Origin: Streptomyces sp. NBC_00390
GTDB taxonomy: Bacteria > Actinomycetota > Actinomycetes > Streptomycetales > Streptomycetaceae
Direction of reading: 5' to 3'
Length of the DNA: 64,000 bases
NCBI RefSeq assembly: GCF_036057275.1
Contig: NZ_CP107945.1
Span: 62,001-126,000, forward strand
The notes under the pieces are model-generated. The model searched no databases, was not told the DNA's origin, and was given only the letters and a program-made list of their open reading frames with translations. Positions 16,395-27,100 of this stretch are shown piece by piece. Both the position numbers and the translations under genes were made by a program. Numbering within the stretch: the first letter of the stretch is position 1; every line of letters begins with the position of its first letter.

Positions 16395-19300
16395 TGATCC
16401 ATATCCCAGAAATCCTCGTCCGTCATTGGGCGCCGACTACCATAGGGCTCGCGAGGCAAGGAGTCGACATCGTATCCGCGATCCCTCAGGACTCTGACCC
16501 GAGTGTTTCCATTCGCGATTGTACCGTCCGGCTTCACTCTCAGCGCTTCCTTCGCGCCTGGCCTCAACGAGAAGATGATGTCTTCCGTATCTTGCTTGCT
16601 CCAGAAATCCAGCGAACTCTTGTCGAGCGAACTGCGAGGGTGCAGGTCCTTCAGAGGAACACACGGCTTGGAATTATGAACGAGGACCGGAGTCTCGCCC
16701 GCCAGCACATAGTACGTGTGCAGGTCGTCGACAGTCAGGTTGTAGGTACGGGCATGCCTCGTGTACGCACGGTTGGCCTGGACGCTAACGGGGCTACCAT
16801 CGGCGGAAAGAAGGGTCATGCCCTGGCGAAGCTCTCGCGCTTCGACCCAGCGCCTCTCGGAGGGGGACCAGAAGGGGTGCTCGTGTGTTGCTGTGAGCTT
16901 CTTCTGTCCCTTGTCGGTTGAGAGTGTGAGCTCGTTGAAGTGCTTGTCATCCTTCGTGATGATGAGGTGGGTGACTTTCCGCGGGCCGGTTTGCCCAGTT
17001 ACGGGGTCCGTTGCGAGCACCTTGTCGCCGATTTCGATGTCCTCGATGTTCTTTGTACTCCCATCTGCCATGAGGACATCGGTGCCGGCAAGGAAGCACT
17101 TAGGGCAGCCGCCCGGTCGACCGCGAAGCGTTCGGACGCCATACGCTGCGGCAATGGCCTCGGGAAGGAGTTCGAAGACCTTCTGTACCTTGCCGTAGTC
17201 CTTCGCATCACTGTTGCACTCCTGCATTCTGTAGAGGCAGTAGGTCGCGGCGATCTTCTTCGCGCCCTTTAGGTCACCCGTCTCATGGAGGTGTATGAGC
17301 GCCTCTTGGCAACCGGTGCGTCCAAAGCACGCCATCGCGGTTCTGTCACCGTCGCCGATGGGCGTGTCCCAGTAACTTCCGCCGTCTACCCGGTAATAGG
17401 CCATCCACCGCTGGACCATGACCCATTCCCTGGTTTCCCGCGGCTGCTGGCCGACCAGGTAGTCAACGGCTGCCCGGTGGGCTGCGGTCGATGCGCCGGG
17501 GGCGCCGAGACCGCCGTTGGAGCCGCGAGGCGCATCCGGCTTGCTTTCGTCGTGGGGTTTCTTGTTGCTCCCATCAGCTGTGGGTTCGCACGACCCGCTT
17601 CCCCCGCAGCCGAAGTCCAGCCCCGTGGGATCCGAGAGGGTTACGGGGCTGTTGTTGCTGTACGCGTAGCCGTTCATCTGCAGCGGATCATCAATATGAA
17701 TGATCGGGTCTGCTGAAAGGAAACGTCCTGCGTTCTGGTCGTACTCGCGCGCACCGATGTGGGTGAGGCCGGTCGCCTCGTCGTCGATACCTACACCGAG
17801 GTAGCTTCGCTTGTTGGGCCAGCTGGAGGGCTTCGGTCCGCGGAGTTCGCCGTAGGGCTTGTAGGCACGGCGGGTGACAGGCTGTGTGCCGGAGAGTTCG
17901 ACGGTGGTGCTGGCTGTGCCGAGGTGGTCGGCGATCAGGACGTTGAGCTTGTGAGCTGTGGTGGCTCCGTTGCTCGCGGTGCGGACCACGGTCGGGGCGC
18001 CGGCGTGGCCGTAGGAGCGGGAAGCGCGGGTGATCTTTCCGGTTGCGTCGGTGGTGAGCTCGGTCTCGCCGAGGTAGAGGGTGGAGCCGGCCGGGGAGTG
18101 CTCCAGGATGCGGTTGCCTGCGGCGTCGTAGACGTATGTGGTCTTGGTGCCGTCGTCGGTTATCGACTCGAGCTTGCTGTCCGCGCTCCAGTTCAGGTCC
18201 TGCGTGGTTGCCGGCAGGTCACGGGTATCGGTGTTGCCGGTGGCGTCGTAGGTGTAGAGGCTGCCCTTGCCTGTGGGGGTGGAGCTGATCCGGGTGAGCG
18301 TGTGCGGCTGTGTGGTGATCGGTGGGTTTGCGCCGTTGCCGGTGACTGTCTTGCCGTAGCCGTAGGTGTAGTTGGTGTTCTTGGTGGCGTCGGCGGGGTC
18401 GTGTTCGGTCATGGCGGCGCGGTTGCCGAGCCAGTCGAAGGTGTAGGACTGGCGGTAGGCGGTGGCGCCTGTGGCAACCGTCCCGTTCTGCGGTGCGGTG
18501 GCAGCGAGGCTGTCTGTCAGCGAGGCGTCCGGGGTGGCCGTGTCGGACTGTTCGTTGGGGGCCTGGGCAACTGGGCCGGAGGAGGGCGCCGCGTCGGTGC
18601 GGTGTCCCCAGTTCGCGCCGTTGGCCGAGCTGCAGCCGGTGCCCTGCCCGTTCGGGGTGATGCTGGAGGTCCAGGCGTTGACGAGCTCGCCCATCACGTC
18701 ATAGGTGAAGCACTGGTTGTCCCACGTCGCTCCGGCCGTCTCGAAGAGCTTGCGGGCGGTGGAGGTGATGCTGCCGGACGTGTCGTAGGAGTAGTAGTTG
18801 TCCGAGATGCCGTGTGGGCCCGCGGTCTCCCGGTCGGCGACTGTGCGCTGGAGCTGGCCGGTGTGGGGGTCGACGAAGTTGGTTGTCCAGACGCGGTAGG
18901 GCTGGGCGCCAGAGACGGTGCGCAGGGGCTCGCCGTAGGGCGAGTAGGTGACGTCCGCGGTGTACCAGCTGTGGCCGGCGGTGGATTCGGGGAGGCCGTC
19001 GTCGTTGTAGCGGGTGACGACCTTCTCGCGTGCCAGGCCTCCCTTCGCGGGGAGCGTGGTGGTCAGCGGCCGCCCGGTGAGCGTGTACGTGTAGGTATCG
19101 GTGTAGGTGCCGGAGAGGCCGGTGGTCATCGAGTTGGCGGGGATCACCGTTTCGAGGCCGGTGGGCCGGTAGGCGCTGTCGTAGCCGGTGACTCGGGTGA
19201 TGTAGTCGCCGGAGGGGTCGTGGCGGATGGAGGCGACCGGGTAACCCAGTGCGCCGGCCATGTCGAAGGTGAACTCTTTGGCGGGGGCTGCGGTTTCCGA

Positions 19301-22300
19301 GCCCTCACGGACCGCTGTTAGACGTCCCAGGAGGTCGTAGGCGGTGTATGTCGACTGTTGCCGCGCGTTGGTCACCTTGGTCGGGCGGTCGGCGTCGTCG
19401 TAGTCGGTCAGCGTGGTGCCCGTGTCCGGGTCGGTCGCAGAGGTCTTCCGGCCTCGCACGTCGTAGGTGTATGACCATGCGTTGCCGGCGGGGTCGGTGA
19501 CCTTCTCAAGGTTGCCGCGCTTGTCGTACGTGTACGCGGTGGTGCGATAGGTGCTGTTGTCGGGGCTGGTGTAGTGCCGGATCGAGGTGGTGCGGCCCAG
19601 CGCGTCGGTGAAGGTCTTGGTGGACGGAGCGGTGGTGCCGGGTGGGTTGATGAAGGTGCTGGTGTCGGTGTAGGAGGTGTACGCGGCGTACTTGAAGTCG
19701 GCGCCGTGGTAGGTGGAGAGGCGGACCGGGCGTTCGAGGCCGTCGTAGCGGGTCTTGGTTCGGTTGGGGATCAGTGACGTCGACTTGGGCTCGAACAGTG
19801 TGGCTGCCGGTTCTCCCTTGGCGAGGTAGCCGCCGGTCGTCTCGTATACCAGGCCGTGGTCGTTGTAGCGGGTGTCGGTGATGATGCGGCCGGGCCCGTG
19901 TGCCTCGTTCTGGGTCTGGACCTGGCGCATCAGGCCGTCGTAGACGGTGACCTGTCGGCTGTAGGAGGAGCCATCGTCCTTCAGGGTCTTGACGGTGACG
20001 GCGGCGGGCCGGTTCTCGTCCTTGGTGGCGATGGCGGCCTGGTAGTCGATCTCGACATCCGGCGTGGGGGCAGCCGAGCGCGCCGGCGACCAGCCCTTGA
20101 TCAGGCGGCCGAGGCTGTCGTACTCGGTTCGGGCGACGCGGCCGTTGGCGTCCTTGACCGTGAGCGGGAGACCACGGCCCGGGTCGAAGGTCATGGTGGT
20201 GGTGTGGTTCTTGGCATTGATCACCTTGGTGGAGGTGACGGGTCCCCCGTCGTCGGGGGTGTACTGGGTTTCGGTGGTGCCGGCGCCAGGCTTGCTGACG
20301 GTCAGCACGCGTCCCAGCGGGTCGTAGGTGGTCTTGGTGATGGTCGAGTGGGAGGCTCCCGTGCCGTTGATCTCGGCCACCGAGGTGGGCAGGCCCCTTG
20401 ACGGGGCCTCGCCGTAGGCGCCGTCGTCATAGGTGAAGCGCGTTGAGACTTTCAGCTCGGTCGCCGGATCGGCGGCGTCGGCACCCGCGCAGGTGGTCGC
20501 CGTAATGCGCACGTCCTTGGGAAGACCGATCAGCCACTTGGTGGTGTTGTGCACGCGCGACGTCTTTGAGCAGGTCTGCTGGGAGAGGCTCTCGCCGGTG
20601 CCGCTCGGCCTGACAACCATGGTCTCGACCTCGACCGGGAAGCCGTAGGTGTCATCAACCTCGGTCAGGGTGCGCACTGCCTGCCAGCTGCTGTCGACCG
20701 TCTGGATGGCGTCGGAACGCTTGATGCCGGTGCGGTGGGCCAGCAGTGGGTCCAGGTCGCTGCCGTCCTCCCCCTCGCGAGCGCGGGAAGCTGTCTGCTT
20801 CGACCAGGGGTAGTTCAGGGTGCGCCTGACGACGCGGCCGTCGGAGTTGGCGTAGGCAATGGTTTCGGCTGTCTGCCCGGCGTACTGGGGTGCGTCGTCC
20901 GCGAGGAGGGTGTAGGTGCCTGTGGAGTCTTTCACCGCGCCACCTGCGCCTTGGAAGTAGCGGGTGACGGAGTTCGACTGGGACTGCGGATCTCCTTGCT
21001 GCGAGGAGGACTTGCTGCCCTTGGTGACCGAGACCTGCCGGTAGCCGCGCCAGTCGCTGTAGGTGCGCAGGGCCGGCCGCGAGAACTCGTCGTCGCTCTT
21101 GGACCAGGCCGGGCCGGTGTACTCGTACTTCGTGTGTACAGGCTCGCCGCGGGAGGTGACCTTGTCGGTCTCGGTGACGGAGTCGACGACGTATTTGTTG
21201 AACCATGCCTTGGCCGGCTTGTCGACCTCGCCGTCCGGGGACCAGCGCACGGGGTAGCAGGTGTTGTTGTCCTTGCCCTTGTCCTCGGCTGGTTCGCTGG
21301 CGCAGCCGCCCGTGTATTTGACCTCGACGTCGCCACCGGTCTCGGTGGCAACCGTGCCGATGCGCGGCCTGGTGAAGCCGGGCCGCTGGTCGCTGGCACC
21401 CGTCGTGACCAGGTTCGGCAGCTGGCGGTCCTTCAAGCGTTTGGCCAGCGGGTCGGTAGAGCCGACGGTGTAGGGGGCGAAGCTGATGCCGTCCTTGGAC
21501 TGGAGGGTGCCGGTGGAGTCACCGGGCGCGTAGCCGGTGCGGGTGATCGAGTTCAGCCACAGTCCGGGGGAAGTGTCGTACCAGTCTTCGGGGAAGGACT
21601 GATGAAGGGTGTAGGAGTCGACCTTCTGCAGTGTCGTGGATCCGGGGCGCTGGCCGTAGGTAGTGATGTGGTCCAGTCGCAGTCTGGTCCAGAAGGAGGG
21701 GAAGGGAGGGCAGAGTTCGGACGTGGACTTGCAGTTGAGGTTGCCGGGGCTGTCCCACCACGGCCGGTATGCGCCAGGATCGTCGGTCTTGTCGAAGTTG
21801 TCTTCGTCGCAGACGGAGGCGGAGGCCAGACAGCGCTGCGCAGCCACGAAGTCGACCCTTGCGGACGGCTTGGTGAGGTCAGAGCGCATGCCGTACTCGA
21901 TGGATTGCGGGTAGGCGGCGCGCTCGTACGCTTCCGGGTCCGTGAACTTCTTGCGCACGGCGTAGTGGTTGACGGACTGGTGCCAGTTGATGACCATCGC
22001 GTTGCCGTGGACGTCGACGACCTTGTCCAGGCCCCAGCGCCAGGCCTGCTGCTTGCCGGTGCCGCATCGGGAGTCGGCGAACGCGGATGCGTGGCATGGC
22101 TCGCCGGGGTGGTTGCCGAAGACCGGAACGGTGGAGACGGAGGTGGTGTCGGCGTGGCCGCCGCCGACCTTGTTGAGGCCGTAGTAGAAGGTGGTGCCGT
22201 CGGTGGTGGTGACGACCCAGTACTCGCCGTTGTTGTCGCCGTTGTCGCCGCCGGTCCGCCGTTCGACGCGGGTGCCGTCGTCGCTCTCCGGCCGGTAGAT

Positions 22301-23596
22301 CTCGGTGTCGGTCTCGGGGTCACTGCCCGAGGCAGGGACGCGCACGAGATCGGTGGTCTTGCCGGCCAGAGACATCACCGCGTTGTACGACACCCAGCAC
22401 AGGTCGGATGTCTTGTCCTTCTCGGCGGTGTTGTTAGGGGTCCCGGAATTGAGTGTCTTGGTGTCGTCCTCGCAGGAGCGGTAGCGGCGTTCGATGTGGC
22501 CGGGGTCGTAGTTCCAGCCCTCGCCGATCCATGAGGCCTGGGGCGATGAGACGGCGGTGCGGCCGTCCACGCTCTGCGAGTTGTAGTTGAAGGTGACGTT
22601 GGGGGACGGACCTGCGGGGGTGGGTGGGATCACCAAGGGGTACGACCAGGTGAAAGCACCGGAGGAGCCGCCTGCTTCCCACTTGCCGCTGGAGGCGAGG
22701 GGGGTGGCCTTGAACGAACCGCCGGCGCCGCTGCCGGAGTCGATCGCACCGAGGACGGTGCTGTCCCCGCCTGCTGCGGCGGTGGTCGCCGAGCTGCGGT
22801 AGCCAGCCTGCACGATGGACGGCCCGGACGTCTCGGTGGACCGGCCGGTGTTGGAGGCCGGGGTGACGGTTCCGTCGGCGGCCGTGTCGACGGTGGCGGT
22901 GATCGACTCGCTCGCGGTGTCGTTCGTCGTCTCCAGTTCCTCGTACACCTGGCAGGCCTCGACGTCCGGCGTCTCGGCGTAGCAGGCGGGGAACTGTACG
23001 AAGCGCAGTCGGGAGGCCCAGTCGGCGCCGTAGAGGTTCTTGAACTTGGCGTAGTCCAGCTTGACCGACACGGGGACCGAGCCGGTCTCCGGAGCCTGGA
23101 CGGTCATCAGAGCACCATCCACGCCCCGGGCGGCGGAGATCGTGGGTGCGGTGATGCTGACCTGCCACGTACCGGTGGGAGCAGGCTCGTCAGGAGCCTG
23201 ACCGAGGCTGACCGGCAAGTCCCCTACGGGGGTCAGAGCCACAGGCTCGGTGGCCGCGCTGCTGAGGGAGGCGGGTGTCACGCCGGAGCCGAAGCTGACG
23301 ACGTCGGAGTCGGCCGGCGGCGCGGTTGTCGTGCCTGGCGGCGCCTGTTCCTGGTCCTCCGGAATGTCGAGCCTCAGACTCTCCAGGTTCTTGTCGAAGA
23401 CCTCACCCTCGACCGGAAGCTCCTTGTCGAGGGGCTCCAGAGTCAGCGTCTCGCGGCCTTTCTCTGCTGTCGCGGGGTCAGGCGGCAGGGCCAGGGCCTG
23501 CGTAGGCAACAGCCCCACCAGCAGAGCAGCCCCCACCACGGGCACAAGCGTGAGCCGCATGCGGAAAAGGTGGGCGCGAGAAAGTCGGTCGAACAA
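16391..23596 (-). CDS. RHS/YD-repeat polymorphic toxin with Hint domain and ParB-like tip
   Basis: About 2400 residues, exported. A signal peptide (LTLVPVVGAALLVGLLPTQALA) precedes an N-terminal beta region (GAFTWSYPLVIPP, GEGWNYDPGHIERRY). Dozens of YD repeats build the RHS shell (such as TRYDGLERPVRL and YTYDKRGNLEKVTDPAGN). The RHS core ends GAREYDQNAGRFLSADPI. A Hint protease-like domain follows (17100-16670): CFLAGTDVLMADGS, THEHPFW, then terminal VHN. The last 85 residues are the toxin tip, with KPDGTIANGNTRVRVLRDRG, a pattern like ParB/Srx-fold domains. TTG 23596 is preferred because GGGGGACC precedes it; ATG 23560 and GTG 23728 are alternatives. Downstream lies its immunity candidate. 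Confidence 0.88.
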   Translation of the reverse strand: MFDRLSRAHLFRMRLTLVPVVGAALLVGLLPTQALALPPDPATAEKGRETLTLEPLDKELPVEGEVFDKNLESLRLDIPEDQEQAPPGTTTAPPADSDVVSFGSGVTPASLSSAATEPVALTPVGDLPVSLGQAPDEPAPTGTWQVSITAPTISAARGVDGALMTVQAPETGSVPVSVKLDYAKFKNLYGADWASRLRFVQFPACYAETPDVEACQVYEELETTNDTASESITATVDTAADGTVTPASNTGRSTETSGPSIVQAGYRSSATTAAAGGDSTVLGAIDSGSGAGGSFKATPLASSGKWEAGGSSGAFTWSYPLVIPPTPAGPSPNVTFNYNSQSVDGRTAVSSPQASWIGEGWNYDPGHIERRYRSCEDDTKTLNSGTPNNTAEKDKTSDLCWVSYNAVMSLAGKTTDLVRVPASGSDPETDTEIYRPESDDGTRVERRTGGDNGDNNGEYWVVTTTDGTTFYYGLNKVGGGHADTTSVSTVPVFGNHPGEPCHASAFADSRCGTGKQQAWRWGLDKVVDVHGNAMVINWHQSVNHYAVRKKFTDPEAYERAAYPQSIEYGMRSDLTKPSARVDFVAAQRCLASASVCDEDNFDKTDDPGAYRPWWDSPGNLNCKSTSELCPPFPSFWTRLRLDHITTYGQRPGSTTLQKVDSYTLHQSFPEDWYDTSPGLWLNSITRTGYAPGDSTGTLQSKDGISFAPYTVGSTDPLAKRLKDRQLPNLVTTGASDQRPGFTRPRIGTVATETGGDVEVKYTGGCASEPAEDKGKDNNTCYPVRWSPDGEVDKPAKAWFNKYVVDSVTETDKVTSRGEPVHTKYEYTGPAWSKSDDEFSRPALRTYSDWRGYRQVSVTKGSKSSSQQGDPQSQSNSVTRYFQGAGGAVKDSTGTYTLLADDAPQYAGQTAETIAYANSDGRVVRRTLNYPWSKQTASRAREGEDGSDLDPLLAHRTGIKRSDAIQTVDSSWQAVRTLTEVDDTYGFPVEVETMVVRPSGTGESLSQQTCSKTSRVHNTTKWLIGLPKDVRITATTCAGADAADPATELKVSTRFTYDDGAYGEAPSRGLPTSVAEINGTGASHSTITKTTYDPLGRVLTVSKPGAGTTETQYTPDDGGPVTSTKVINAKNHTTTMTFDPGRGLPLTVKDANGRVARTEYDSLGRLIKGWSPARSAAPTPDVEIDYQAAIATKDENRPAAVTVKTLKDDGSSYSRQVTVYDGLMRQVQTQNEAHGPGRIITDTRYNDHGLVYETTGGYLAKGEPAATLFEPKSTSLIPNRTKTRYDGLERPVRLSTYHGADFKYAAYTSYTDTSTFINPPGTTAPSTKTFTDALGRTTSIRHYTSPDNSTYRTTAYTYDKRGNLEKVTDPAGNAWSYTYDVRGRKTSATDPDTGTTLTDYDDADRPTKVTNARQQSTYTAYDLLGRLTAVREGSETAAPAKEFTFDMAGALGYPVASIRHDPSGDYITRVTGYDSAYRPTGLETVIPANSMTTGLSGTYTDTYTYTLTGRPLTTTLPAKGGLAREKVVTRYNDDGLPESTAGHSWYTADVTYSPYGEPLRTVSGAQPYRVWTTNFVDPHTGQLQRTVADRETAGPHGISDNYYSYDTSGSITSTARKLFETAGATWDNQCFTYDVMGELVNAWTSSITPNGQGTGCSSANGANWGHRTDAAPSSGPVAQAPNEQSDTATPDASLTDSLAATAPQNGTVATGATAYRQSYTFDWLGNRAAMTEHDPADATKNTNYTYGYGKTVTGNGANPPITTQPHTLTRISSTPTGKGSLYTYDATGNTDTRDLPATTQDLNWSADSKLESITDDGTKTTYVYDAAGNRILEHSPAGSTLYLGETELTTDATGKITRASRSYGHAGAPTVVRTASNGATTAHKLNVLIADHLGTASTTVELSGTQPVTRRAYKPYGELRGPKPSSWPNKRSYLGVGIDDEATGLTHIGAREYDQNAGRFLSADPIIHIDDPLQMNGYAYSNNSPVTLSDPTGLDFGCGGSGSCEPTADGSNKKPHDESKPDAPRGSNGGLGAPGASTAAHRAAVDYLVGQQPRETREWVMVQRWMAYYRVDGGSYWDTPIGDGDRTAMACFGRTGCQEALIHLHETGDLKGAKKIAATYCLYRMQECNSDAKDYGKVQKVFELLPEAIAAAYGVRTLRGRPGGCPKCFLAGTDVLMADGSTKNIEDIEIGDKVLATDPVTGQTGPRKVTHLIITKDDKHFNELTLSTDKGQKKLTATHEHPFWSPSERRWVEARELRQGMTLLSADGSPVSVQANRAYTRHARTYNLTVDDLHTYYVLAGETPVLVHNSKPCVPLKDLHPRSSLDKSSLDFWSKQDTEDIIFSLRPGAKEALRVKPDGTIANGNTRVRVLRDRGYDVDSLPREPYGSRRPMTDEDFWDMDQ

Positions 23597-24134
23597 GGCG
23601 AGGTCCCCCGGACCACTTGAGGCGGGACCAGGAACGGACCACGCGTTGCGACGTATCAGATGTCGGAGATTCTGTGGGCGATCTGTGAAGTTGCACCAGA
23701 GCCGCAGGGTGTATGTGATCACCGACACGCCCCGTAACAGCGCGTTACACCTCGGATGTCATGGATCGGGTTTTCACCACTCAAGATCATTTTTTCGACA
23801 TCGGGTCACATTGGCCATAAGTCAGGTGACTGCATTCAAATTGCCGGTCTGTGGGGTGCCGTTCAGCAGCATATGTTCTGATTTAATCCCAGGTCGGCTG
23901 CCTGGGGCCCGGGATCGACAAGCGCAGCACTCAGCAGGGCCTCTCGCTCACACTGTTCGCCCACCGGGGCACGCCCTGGCCAGGCGCAGGGTGACGAAGG
24001 ACCGGTCATAGGTCATCATCAGCTCGCCTTGCCATGCCCTTTTCGGATCGGGGAGATCTGATGCGCCATGGCCGGCTTCGCATCCAACGGCCGCACATCG
24101 CAGCGCGCCGGTCCCAGGGGGAGGAACTCGCCCA
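23597..24134. promoter_or_regulatory. divergent promoter region, RHS toxin and DNRLRE/FG-GAP protein
   Basis: About 540 bases separate the divergent starts and include a locally A/T-rich stretch (about 23760-23890), unusual for this DNA and suitable for promoters. A shared regulatory region would co-express the toxin and its secreted neighbour. No operator palindrome is obvious. Confidence 0.35.
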
Positions 24135-27100
24135 ATGACGCGCAACTGGCGCCGGCCCAGCCGTCGTGTTGCCGCGGCGGTCATCGCGGCGGCTGTCGCC
24201 GCGACCGGCCTCGGCTACGTCGGCCTTCACATGGATGACGGCTCCACCGCCGGCGACGACGCCGCGGGCCGCGGCCGGCACACGAGGCAGGTCGATGAGG
24301 GCGAGGCGATCGCACGGGCTGCGAAGTCGGGAAAGCCCGTCGAGGTCACCACGCTGCGCACCCTCCGTTCCACGACGTGGGCCAGGCCCGACGGGCTGAT
24401 GGCCAAGCAGCTGTATGCCTCGCCGATACGGGCCAAGGTGGGCGGTGAGTGGAAGGCCATCGACCCGAGCCTGCACCGGACCGAGAAGGGCTGGGAGCCC
24501 AAGGCCACCAACACTCGGATGGTGTTTTCGGCCGGCTCGAAGGGGGTCGGCGGCGAGCGTGCCTCACGCAGCCAGGCCCGCCGCGTCTCTTTGGTGCGCG
24601 GGGCGGTCATGGCGGACGAGACGCCGACTCCGCTGGTCACCCTGCACGTGGATGATCACGACATTCAGCTCACCTGGCCCGGTCCGGTACCGGCGCCGGT
24701 CATCGACGGCTCCCGCGCCCTGTATCCGGAGATTTTTCCGGGTGCCGACCTGGTCCTGACCGCCGATGACGACGGGTTCGCCCAGCTGCTCGTGCTGAAG
24801 AACCGTCAGGCAGCGGCCGATCCGCGGGCCAAGCAGCTCTCGTACGGCCTCACCTCCGCGACTCTCACCTTCCGGCTCGATCCGCTCTCCGGCATCGTCA
24901 CCGCCGAAAACGCGTATGGCGACGAAGTCGCCATGTCGCCGACCCCGTTGATGTGGGACAGCAGCGGCGCCCCGGCGGTCACCGACGGCCAGGTCGGCGC
25001 AACTGCTCAGCCGACCGCGTCCGAGACTCCCGGCCCCTCGGACTCTGCCAGCTCCACCCCTGAGGCGAGTCCCAGCCCGACCGAGGACGTGCCGGTGGAA
25101 GCGGATGAGCAGGAGGACCCGTACGCCGAGGTCCTGCCGTCAGCCTCTGACGGTCCGGCGCCTGCGCTGTCGGAGTCCCCGCTGCCGTCCGCTCCCCCGG
25201 AGCCGACGCCCGCCCCCTCGCAGTCCGGTTCGGCCGCCACACTCACCTTGCCCCTGCTCGACGGGCCCTCGCCCGACTCCCGGGGCGACCTCGTCGACGC
25301 CGACCTGTCCACGGCGAAGTGGACGCTCACTCCCGACGAGGACTTCCTCAACGATCCGGCGACCACGTATCCTGTGTTCATCGATCCCTCGGTCAAAAAG
25401 CATGTCCAGGACTGGACCACTGCCTACAGCCGTCACCCCAACGCCACCTTCTACAACGGCAAGGGGTTCAACAAGGGCGGCACCCACGAGGCCCGGGTCG
25501 GCTTCGAATCGGACACCTGGGGCACGTCCCGCTCGTACTTCAACATCGCCTTCGACAAGGACCTCAAAGGCGCGCAGATCAAGAGCGCGAAGCTGAGCCT
25601 GCTGGAGCGGTACGCCTGGTCCTGCAGTGCCCGGTCGATGAGCGTGCACCTCACCGGGGCGATCGACTCCCACACCAACTGGAAGAACGCGCCTAAGCTG
25701 CACGACGGCAACAAGCTCTCGACCAAGAGCTTCGCGCACGGCTATAAGTCTTCATGCCCCGATGCGTACGAGGCTTTCGATGTGAAGAAGGCCGCGCAGA
25801 AGCGGGCCGACCTGGGCAAGGACAGCATCACGCTCGGACTGCGCGCCCGGGACGAAGACTCCCAGTACGCCTGGAAGAAGTTCCAGGCCACCGGCGACGA
25901 CCCGCCTGTCCTGGAGCTGGTCTACAACCGCAGGCCAAGCGCCCCCAACTCGCTCGACCTCGGCCCGGACGCCAAGTGCACCACCACCGAACCGTATGTC
26001 CGCATGGGCTCCGGCAATCTGACGTTCACCGCCAAGGCATCCGACAAGGACAAGAACCTCGACTATCTCGACTTCGACCTCTGGCCGATGAAGAAGCTGC
26101 CCACCTCCGGTGACCTGCTCGGCTCCACCGGCAAGGTCTCGGTCGGCGGCGACACCGACACCGCCTTGCGCACCACCGACGACTTCTCGACCAGCAACCT
26201 CACCAACGGCACGACCTACTCGTGGCGGGTGAGAGCCGTCGACGACGCCGGCGCCACCTCCTCCTATACCCCGGCCAAGACACCCTGCCGCTTCATCCTC
26301 GACACCACCGCGCCCAAGCCCCCCAAGGTCAGCTCCACAGACTTCCCCAACGCCGACGGCGAGGAGAACGGCTTCGGCAGCCTCGCCGAGGACGCCACCT
26401 GGAGCACCATCAAGTTCGGCACGCCCGGCTCGTTCACCGTGCGCGCACTCAACAGCGACGTGGTGCGCTACGAGTACGGCTTCAACTCCGCCAGCTACCC
26501 GTTCTCCCTGTCCCGGACCGCCGGAACCGCCACCAGCGTCAGCGCGGCCATCACCAATGCCAAACCCCCGACCGCCGGACCCAACGTGTTGTACGTCCGC
26601 ACCGTCGACGGTGCAGGCAACGCCTCCCAGCCGGCGAAGTACTTCTTCTACGTCTCCCCCAAGGAACAGGCAGATACCCCGGGTGACTTCACCGGCGACA
26701 AACTCGCCGACCTGATGGCGGTCACCGAGGGCGGCAACCTCGCCCTCTACCCCTCGCAGGCCACCAACGACCTCGCCAAGGGAAGCGGCGACCTCGACTA
26801 CTCGATGTCAGGCGCCTACCGCAGCAACCCCGACAAGGACCCTCAGGGAGACGACCTGCCGCCGTTCGTCGCGGCACCCTCCGGGCACTTCAACGGCGCG
26901 CTCATCACCCATAACGGCGACATCTACGGCGGTGACGGGCTCCAAGACCTCGTCGTGCGTGTCGGCGGCAAACTCTGGGTCTACCCGGGCGACGGCTACG
27001 GCGCGGTCAACATCGACAAACGCCGCGAGATCCTCCTGCCCGACGGCGCACCCAAGCCCGCCGACCTGACCCAGATCGTCGCCGCCGGCGACATCACCGG

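Noticed and set aside
17759..22534. Long plus-strand frames opposite the first RHS gene
   Set aside because: Same antisense effect; the minus frame has clear YD repeats and an export signal.
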